Source of the DNA: Vibrio rumoiensis 1S-45
GTDB taxonomy: Bacteria > Pseudomonadota > Gammaproteobacteria > Enterobacterales > Vibrionaceae
DNA: 64,000 bases
Assembly (NCBI RefSeq): GCF_000286955.2
Contig: NZ_AJYK02000082.1
Location: forward strand, 140,178 to 204,177
Reading direction: 5' to 3'
Part shown: positions 58,839 to 64,000 of the stretch, piece by piece
Layout: every line of letters begins with the position of its first letter
How positions within the stretch are numbered: position 1 is the stretch's first letter
Made by a program: the position numbers and the translations under genes
The notes under the pieces: generated by a model
Databases searched by the model: none
Seen by the model: the letters and a program-made list of their open reading frames with translations, nothing else
Told to the model about the DNA's origin: nothing

Positions 58839-59576
58839 ATGATTGGTATGGCGAACTTTCTGTCTAAATCTCAACAACATGAATTACAAAGTTTAGGTCT
58901 GTCTGCTCTTCAAGTGAAAGAGTGCGAAAGTCTATTAAAGCAAGTTCCCGCAGTGCCTGAATTAAAACCCATCAAAACTGTGATTCAATTACTTGGTAAG
59001 GCTCAAAGCTTACTCGATGAGGTTCAATCTAAGGATGCCCGATCATATTCTGAAATATCCGAATTATTAGCAGAGAGTTATCCGTTAGGTAGCCAGCCAA
59101 TAGAAAGTATTCAAAAGCAGCTAAAAGCCTTTATTGAGCATCAGAAAGGGATTTATGTCTATGAGCGTGAATTGGACACGGGGAAGCAGACTTTAAACGT
59201 TACAACGCCAGAGAGCCGCAATTATTACCGCTATGAAGTATTAACTAAGCTTTGGAAGGATTGGTCGAAGGAGATTAAACTTTCTCGCTCTAGTGAGTTT
59301 ATTCTATTTCTCACCGTCTGCTTAGAAGGCAGTTATTCAGAAAAAGCCGCAAATCGAGTGTATACCAATTACAAACGTTATTACCAAGGCAAGACGGTAG
59401 CGTTAGATGATGTATTAGATTCTAAGCAGCCATTAAATGAACTTGAATTAAGAATCACCTATAAGTCTATTGATGGTGAAAAACCTAAAGTAGAAACACG
59501 AAAAACAACCTTTCCAAACCTCGAAAAATCCGCTTTAAGTGAGCAAATCAACAAGCTGAAAAAACAGCGAAATTAA
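58839..59576 (+). CDS. Unrecognised island protein (245 aa)
   Basis: No family recognised. The 245-residue product is charged, rich in Lys, Glu, Ser and Leu, and mostly helical by appearance, with no signal peptide or membrane segment. An N-terminal helical stretch (SKSQQHELQSLGLSALQVKE, about 8-27) precedes a Tyr/Arg-rich middle (SRNYYRYEVLTKLW, about 130-145) and a basic tail. Start uncertain: ATG 58839 and ATG 58848 both lack a clear SD. Its stop overlaps the stop of the convergent membrane-protein gene by 4 bp, so the two form a tail-to-tail pair without room for a terminator. It is the first gene after the tRNA. Confidence 0.65.
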   Translation: MIGMANFLSKSQQHELQSLGLSALQVKECESLLKQVPAVPELKPIKTVIQLLGKAQSLLDEVQSKDARSYSEISELLAESYPLGSQPIESIQKQLKAFIEHQKGIYVYERELDTGKQTLNVTTPESRNYYRYEVLTKLWKDWSKEIKLSRSSEFILFLTVCLEGSYSEKAANRVYTNYKRYYQGKTVALDDVLDSKQPLNELELRITYKSIDGEKPKVETRKTTFPNLEKSALSEQINKLKKQRN

Positions 59577-60595
59577 CGTGTAATCTTCTCACCTTTGAGT
59601 GTGGTGTAATCAAAACTAAATCGATGCTCAATTGGATTATTACTACATACACCGATGATTCGTTTATTGAACGGTACTCCTTTTGCTTGGAGGTAAATTC
59701 TATGTGAGCAAATAGAGCATTTACCAGTATAAACTTTCACACATAACTTTCTGATTGTACTTATATGTTCATTATTCGGTTCATGCAGTTCATATCGTAG
59801 GGTTGCTGCTTTAAGGCGAAGCGGAAGCATCCAATCTGGCAATAAAGCTATATTGAAATTAATCAGCGAGAATAAGTAATGAAAGCATAGGCAGAATATA
59901 CCACTATAGGTAAATAAGCTTACCATGGTGATTGAGTGATAAGGGATGTCATAGCTTAAAGAAATCCAAAATAAGATGACAAAAATCATCATCGCCAATA
60001 CTGGGCTAATGGTTAATAGCAGCATAGGTAGGCGATATTTTTTCATGTCGATGTCATTAAGCCAACGAGACCAGATAGGTAATTTAGGTGTAGATTCAAT
60101 ATGGTATTGAATATTAGACGAGCTTAAATTTTCTTCATTGGTATCTGAATTAATGTTACGTATTTCAATTTTATTGATAGGAAGGGCAATAAAGCGATAT
60201 GAAGACTGGTTACCTTGACCTCCACTCGTTTGTGTTTTTTCTATTGAAGGGATAACAGCTACGCCTATCTCGTGTGCAATTTCAATTAATCGGCTGTTTA
60301 CTTCATCAAGACGCTTTGTAACCTCATTGTAAAGTCGGGTTATCTCTTTACTATTACCTTGATAAAAGTCATATCGTTTCTGGTTTAATTCACTGAGTTT
60401 TTCCGCTAGTTCTTTTGTTGAAAAGAAGCACTCATCAATTTTCTCAGCTTCTAAGGCTGGACAGGTTTGAGTTAACTGTAATAAGCCTGTAAATACACTC
60501 CAACAGTTATTAACTTTATCTTTATTATTGTATTCATCCCAAAATTTTTCCGCGACTTGGATCGCCTCATCCAGTTGTTTGATTTCCGTATTCAT
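59573..60595 (-). CDS. Unrecognised coiled-coil, two-TM protein with Cys/His tail
   Basis: 340 residues, no family recognised. Residues 1-110 look helical and coiled-coil-like (LAEKLSELNQKR; LYNEVTKRLDEVNSRLIEI). Two hydrophobic segments follow at about 191-213 and 222-252, then a cytoplasmic or periplasmic tail with CSICSH (293-298), Cys317 and His324, spaced like a small zinc-binding knuckle. This soluble-sensor plus membrane layout occurs in membrane-acting phage-defence effectors, but that role is only an inference. ATG 60595; divergent from the CoiA-like gene across a region with a 10-bp inverted repeat. Confidence 0.65.
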   Translation of the reverse strand: MNTEIKQLDEAIQVAEKFWDEYNNKDKVNNCWSVFTGLLQLTQTCPALEAEKIDECFFSTKELAEKLSELNQKRYDFYQGNSKEITRLYNEVTKRLDEVNSRLIEIAHEIGVAVIPSIEKTQTSGGQGNQSSYRFIALPINKIEIRNINSDTNEENLSSSNIQYHIESTPKLPIWSRWLNDIDMKKYRLPMLLLTISPVLAMMIFVILFWISLSYDIPYHSITMVSLFTYSGIFCLCFHYLFSLINFNIALLPDWMLPLRLKAATLRYELHEPNNEHISTIRKLCVKVYTGKCSICSHRIYLQAKGVPFNKRIIGVCSNNPIEHRFSFDYTTLKGEKITR

Positions 60596-60615
60596 TTTCT
60601 GAACTCATCTACTAA

Positions 60616-60650
60616 ATTAAGGGGGATAATACAGGGTAACCCCCCTTAAT
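60616..60650. promoter_or_regulatory. 10-bp inverted repeat between divergent island genes
   Basis: ATTAAGGGGG-N15-CCCCCTTAAT, perfect arms, 21 bp before the membrane-protein start and about 90 bp before the CoiA-like start. A second small hairpin GCAAAC-N6-GTTTGC lies at 60694-60711. Together they mark a probable shared control region. Confidence 0.5.
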
Positions 60651-60737
60651 ACCCTATATCTATCAGTGTTTTGAGAGCATCTTCAAGTTGACCGCAAACA
60701 ACGTAGTTTGCATTTTATAGAAAATACTTGAGGAAAA

Positions 60738-61754
60738 ATGATGAACGATTTGAATACAATGGCGTATGGATTAAAGAATGGAAACGTTGTTTTTATCGAT
60801 GATGTCGAAAGAGGCTTGGAGTGTGAAAGTATCTGTTTAAGTTGTGAAGGAGCTTTGATTGCAAAAAAAGGGGATGTAAAAGTGCATCATTTTGCTCACC
60901 ATAATGGAGATGGTGACAGTTGTAACGAGTCAGTATTACATCGCCTGAGTAAGCAAATTATAGAATGGGAATGCTTAATTTCTACGCCTACCTATGAGGT
61001 TAGTGTGGAGGCTTATGATATTAGCGATCAAGTCCATAAAAAGTCACATATAGAAGAATCGAAAGTGTTAAGTGTGGACAGTGTTTCATTAGAATTAGCA
61101 TCTATCGGGTTTATTCCTGATGTGACATGCAATGAATCAGGTAAAAAGTTATATATAGAAATTGTGGTGAGTAATGATGTCTCAGAGGAAAAGCTTGAGA
61201 AAGTAAAGCTAGACGGTACACCAATGTTGGTAATCGATATGTCTGATTTTTCAGCAATGGATACACTTGATACTTTAAAGCAAGGTGTCATTTATGATGC
61301 TCCAAGATACTGGGCATATCACCCTGATCATGAAGCAATGAAAGCAAACTTAAAAAATGACCTTAGATTTGAAGTTTCAATACTTGATGAAAAGATTATC
61401 TCTGCTGTCTCTAGTAAGTTAGGGCTAGTCTCTAAATCTGAATTGTTAAAACCCAAGACAAATAGTGAACTGATTGTTTTAGGGTATAACTCAGCGTATG
61501 GCTATTCAAAAAAGAATAATCGAGATTTTGACTTTTCGACTTTGTTAGTAGCTAAACCAATACAATCAACTGGCTCAAGTAATTATACAATTCGTTCTTG
61601 TGGAGGCTACGAATTAACCCAAATAGCATTTAATGAGGGGTTAATACCAGAATTGGCAAAACTGAGATTTCCTTGTTTGCTAGACCTAGAGGTAAGCGGC
61701 TCATTTTTAGGTGGACGAGTTCAAAGCATAGTGACTAACTTTAAAATAGTTTAG
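60738..61754 (+). CDS. CoiA-like putative nuclease
   Basis: 338 residues. The N-terminal Cys-Leu-Ser-Cys (33-36) followed by KKGDVKVHHFAHH is the zinc-binding, CoiA-type head. Then GFIPDVT (Asp128) and LYIEIVVS (Glu141) match the Asp...Glu-hydrophobic pattern of CoiA-type PD-(D/E)XK domains, where the lysine is commonly replaced. CoiA proper aids recombination during competence; island-borne relatives are found near defence and mobility genes. GAGG precedes ATG 60738. The C-terminal 120 residues have no match that I recognise. Confidence 0.7.
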   Translation: MMNDLNTMAYGLKNGNVVFIDDVERGLECESICLSCEGALIAKKGDVKVHHFAHHNGDGDSCNESVLHRLSKQIIEWECLISTPTYEVSVEAYDISDQVHKKSHIEESKVLSVDSVSLELASIGFIPDVTCNESGKKLYIEIVVSNDVSEEKLEKVKLDGTPMLVIDMSDFSAMDTLDTLKQGVIYDAPRYWAYHPDHEAMKANLKNDLRFEVSILDEKIISAVSSKLGLVSKSELLKPKTNSELIVLGYNSAYGYSKKNNRDFDFSTLLVAKPIQSTGSSNYTIRSCGGYELTQIAFNEGLIPELAKLRFPCLLDLEVSGSFLGGRVQSIVTNFKIV

Positions 61755-61767
61755 GGCGATATATGTT

Positions 61768-61807
61768 GCTAAAAGCAATCATGTTAATGGTTGTTTTTAG
61801 CTTTTTT
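61768..61807 (+). terminator. Terminator of the CoiA-like gene
   Basis: GCTAAAAGCAATC and GGTTGTTTTTAGC arms (two mismatches) then TTTTTT, 14 bp after the stop. The remaining gap to 61983 holds a loose GGGGTTT...AACCCGTACCCC pairing. Confidence 0.75.
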
Positions 61808-61983
61808 AAAATCACAAATTACCATCCGTACCTAAGAGGAAGCCATATACTATAAGGGGTTTGGAAGCCCTTCATTCTGCATCACGTTAAAAACCCGTAC
61901 CCCTCAATTGATTGTCTGTAATTCTCATAAACCTTAATTTTGTTTCATCCAATTCGGGATAACACTATTAAGGAAGATTAAAC

Positions 61984-62199
61984 ATGGAAAATACAAACAT
62001 TAACTTAGGTCGCTTTGGTAACAAACTTAACCGTAAAAAGGCGGCAGAATATTTAGGTGTAACAGAAGGCACGTTAGCTGTTTGGGCGAGCACTGGTCGT
62101 TATCATTTACCTTTCATCAAAGTCGGTCGTAAGGTTTATTACACTTTAAAAGATCTCGACACTTTTATTGAAGGTCGAATTTTCACTCATACCGCTTAA
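61984..62199 (+). CDS. AlpA/excisionase-like HTH protein
   Basis: 71 residues with a MerR-like winged helix (RKKAAEYLGVTEGTLAVWAS, then PFIKVGRKVYYTLKDLDTFI), the HTH_17 pattern of AlpA regulators and recombination directionality factors. In satellites and P4-type islands such proteins switch on excision and replication. AAGGAAG precedes ATG 61984. It lies 26 bp before the vapE-like gene, so they probably form a transcription unit. Confidence 0.82.
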   Translation: MENTNINLGRFGNKLNRKKAAEYLGVTEGTLAVWASTGRYHLPFIKVGRKVYYTLKDLDTFIEGRIFTHTA

Positions 62200-62225
62200 T
62201 TCATAGGGAAAGATGGAGATAAATT

Positions 62226-63494
62226 ATGATGGAAATGAGTGAACAAGTTTTCGAACTAAAACCAAACGTACAGGCGCAATGTTATTACCCTGATTTAGCC
62301 ATGAACGGCAAACCGATCAGCACGCTTGATAACTTTGAAGTTTTAACCAAATCATTAGGAATAACGCCTTCTGTTAATCAAATGAATAATGAAATTGAGC
62401 TATTGAAAGATGGCTCACCTTTAGATATCAGCTTTGAAAGAAAACGCAGTATGCTTTTAAGTGAATGTTTAAAAGCTGGCTTACCTAAATCAACGATTGA
62501 TGATCACTTAACAGCATTAGCAGAAAACAATGAATATCATCCTTTTAAGCAATATTTAAACCGTAGTGAATGGGATGGTATTGATAGGGTTAAGCCTGTA
62601 ATTGCCGCAATGAACAGTAAAGATCCAGAGTTAGCCGAAATAGTCATGACTAAGTTTTTTATTTCGGTTGTCGCTGCGGTTTATGAACCGAGATTTAGCT
62701 CAAAATTAGTACCAGTTCTGCAAGGTGGTCAATCATTTCGAAAAACTGCCTTTATTAAGCGGTTTGCCGATGTGTTCAGCGGTTCGTTTTTAGAAGGTGC
62801 AGAGCTTAACCCTGATAACAAAGATTCGGTTCTAACCTGTATTCGAAGCGTAATTGTTGAATTAGGGGAGTTAGAGCGAACGTCTAAAAACAACCAAGGC
62901 GCATTGAAAGCCTTTTTAACCAGAGAAGTCGATACGGTTAGGCCGCCTTATGGTCGGTCTGATATCAAAAAGAAAAGGCAAACCGTTTACATTGCAACCG
63001 TAAACGGAACCGAATTTTTACGGGATGATACAGGGTCGAGCCGATACGCTGTGATTGAGCTTTTAAACCAAATAAACCTAGATGAAATTAACCGAATATT
63101 AGGTTGGGAATATAACAACGGACGATTAAACCAAATCGAAACCGAAAAACTTAAGCAGTTTTGGTTAGAAATTCGGTTTAAATATGCGAATGGTGAGTCG
63201 TGGGATCTAACGGATACCGAAAGAGCCAGAGTAGCCGAGGTGAATAAAACGCACGATTTCAAAGGCAACTGGTATGAACTTTTATACGATAAATTTATCG
63301 ATGTAGAAATGGAAAACCGAGATTTTGAATGGATGACCGCAACCGATGTATGCAGCTATTGCGATATAGGTAAAAACCAAGTTAGGGCTATTGGTAAAGC
63401 GCTTAAAAAAATGTTTGAAGATAACCTACTCGAAAGTAAGCGGGGTAGGGCTAATAAAACCTTTTACAAAATACCGACGGTTACATCATTTTGA
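62226..63494 (+). CDS. VapE-type virulence-associated helicase
   Basis: 422 residues of the VapE (virulence-associated E) family, the SF3-like helicase half of satellite and prophage primase-helicases. The entry motif YLNRSEWDGIDRV is near 110-122. Walker A is degenerate, GGQSFRKT (167-174), and Walker B is VIVELGELER (209-218). The DTVRPPYGRSDIKKKRQ region and the sensor-like FLRDDTGSSRY are family features. There is no primase domain in the protein or beside it in view. GGAG lies 7 nt before ATG 62226. It likely replicates the element after excision. Confidence 0.85.
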   Translation: MMEMSEQVFELKPNVQAQCYYPDLAMNGKPISTLDNFEVLTKSLGITPSVNQMNNEIELLKDGSPLDISFERKRSMLLSECLKAGLPKSTIDDHLTALAENNEYHPFKQYLNRSEWDGIDRVKPVIAAMNSKDPELAEIVMTKFFISVVAAVYEPRFSSKLVPVLQGGQSFRKTAFIKRFADVFSGSFLEGAELNPDNKDSVLTCIRSVIVELGELERTSKNNQGALKAFLTREVDTVRPPYGRSDIKKKRQTVYIATVNGTEFLRDDTGSSRYAVIELLNQINLDEINRILGWEYNNGRLNQIETEKLKQFWLEIRFKYANGESWDLTDTERARVAEVNKTHDFKGNWYELLYDKFIDVEMENRDFEWMTATDVCSYCDIGKNQVRAIGKALKKMFEDNLLESKRGRANKTFYKIPTVTSF

Positions 63495-63496
63495 AC

Positions 63497-63526
63497 AACA
63501 GCCTTGCCATGTCGCAAGGCTGTTTT
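63497..63526 (+). terminator. Terminator after vapE-like gene
   Basis: AACAGCCTTGC and GCAAGGCTGTT arms with a 6-nt loop then TT; it ends the alpA-vapE unit. Confidence 0.8.
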
Positions 63527-63649
63527 GCTTTAAGCCATTAACTTGTTTAACCATTTTAGTTATTGATTAAAGAGGTTAATGTGATTTGGTTATTTGTATT
63601 AATGCAAAGCTGATTCATATGTTTAAAAACATGAAGGAGCAGTCCGAAG

Positions 63650-63748
63650 ATGGTTGATTTAACCACACTATTACACACCTTGATTTCTTTGTTTAGTATG
63701 AGTATTATAAATGTAACCTTGCGACTAGGAGTATCTCCAGTCTTTTAA
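63650..63748 (+). CDS. Possible 32-residue hydrophobic peptide
   Basis: ATG to TAA with GGAG 12 nt upstream. The product has a single hydrophobic stretch (LLHTLISLFSMSIINVTL), the look of small membrane peptides. No homology is known and chance is quite possible. Confidence 0.25.
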   Translation: MVDLTTLLHTLISLFSMSIINVTLRLGVSPVF

Positions 63749-64000
63749 GCTAGGTCCCTACAAGCCATCATATATGTTACCCTCCGTACAGTGTGCAAAA
63801 TCAGCATTTTGTGCGGAGATTGTAACCATACCAACCATACCCTGTCCTCAGTCTCAGCCTTAATAATTCAGTATATTACCCTTGTTTACCTAATGTAATG
63901 TGTGGCGACAGTAGAAAAAAATACATATAAATGCTATATTTTAGCATAACATTCATTAACATTAGATTAAAAACGTTGGGAAATATAGAGTTGAAAAGAA
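63749..64000. other. Structured non-coding end of the window
   Basis: No gene is supported. A large imperfect hairpin spans 63776-63825 (outer GTTAC/GTAAC and CTCCG/CGGAG, inner CAAAAT/ATTTTG). Further right, ATGCTA-N5-TAGCAT near 63931-63950 and repeated AACATT units (from about 63950) lie in very A/T-rich DNA. It might be a promoter, an origin-like site or an RNA. The island continues beyond the window. Confidence 0.4.

Noticed and set aside
61763..61855. A 30-codon hydrophobic frame just after the CoiA-like gene with AGGG upstream
   Set aside because: Its coding part is the terminator hairpin and T-tract; chance frame more likely.

Overview
The window reads as chromosomal DNA of a low-GC gammaproteobacterium of the Vibrionaceae, most likely Vibrio or a close relative. 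The evidence is protein content (a NagE without a IIA domain, SeqA, DUF2788, DUF1853, YcgL, Slp, MinCDE, all close in length and motifs to Vibrio and E. coli proteins) and gene order. From memory, the blocks fldA-DUF2788-ybfF-seqA-pgm-DUF1853-ybgI-gltA-sdhCDAB-sucABCD, znuCB/znuA-mepM-regulator-feoAB-HIT-argS and minCDE/ycgL/lytic transglycosylase follow Vibrio order. No database search was possible.

Layout. 1-6117: GlcNAc PTS transporter (nagE), glnS, then fur, fldA, a DUF2788 membrane protein and ybfF on the minus strand. 6336-7894: an insertion between ybfF and seqA holding two overlapping genes for diheme c-type cytochromes that look like tsdB-tsdA (thiosulfate dehydrogenase / tetrathionate reductase and its electron partner). 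8051-12222: seqA, pgm, DUF1853, ybgI. 12330-23694: the TCA cycle block, with gltA divergent from sdhCDAB-sucAB-sucCD; two exact matches to the E. coli ArcA-P box lie before sdhC. 23838-26362: a VOC protein and a secreted GH13 alpha-amylase.

26555-37462 is a metal-uptake and envelope region: znuCB divergent from znuA around a clear Zur-type palindrome, mepM, a 1169-residue one-piece sensor/AraC regulator with a degenerate kinase-like core, an intergenic region with a candidate minus-strand small RNA, and feoAB behind a Fur-like box. No feoC follows feoB. 37580-52878: HIT protein, argS, yecM, purU, yoaA, tsaB, slp, an alpha/beta hydrolase, fadD, rnd, minCDE, ycgL and a lytic transglycosylase. 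53039-57361: an acrAB-type RND efflux pair with no local regulator or tolC. 57446-58597: folD and tRNA-Arg(UCU).

From just after the tRNA to the end of the window lies the left part of a genomic island that looks like a phage satellite or related integrative element. It has 9-bp direct repeats one helical turn apart beside the tRNA, a tail-to-tail pair of unrecognised genes (one a coiled-coil, two-TM, Cys/His-tailed membrane protein), a CoiA-like nuclease, an AlpA/excisionase-like HTH protein and a VapE-type helicase, then about 500 bp of structured non-coding DNA. The integrase and right attachment site are not in view. This island, with its two unrecognised genes and the CoiA-like gene as possible defence cargo, is the most promising undescribed content. 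The candidate sRNA before feoA and the odd regulator next to it come second.
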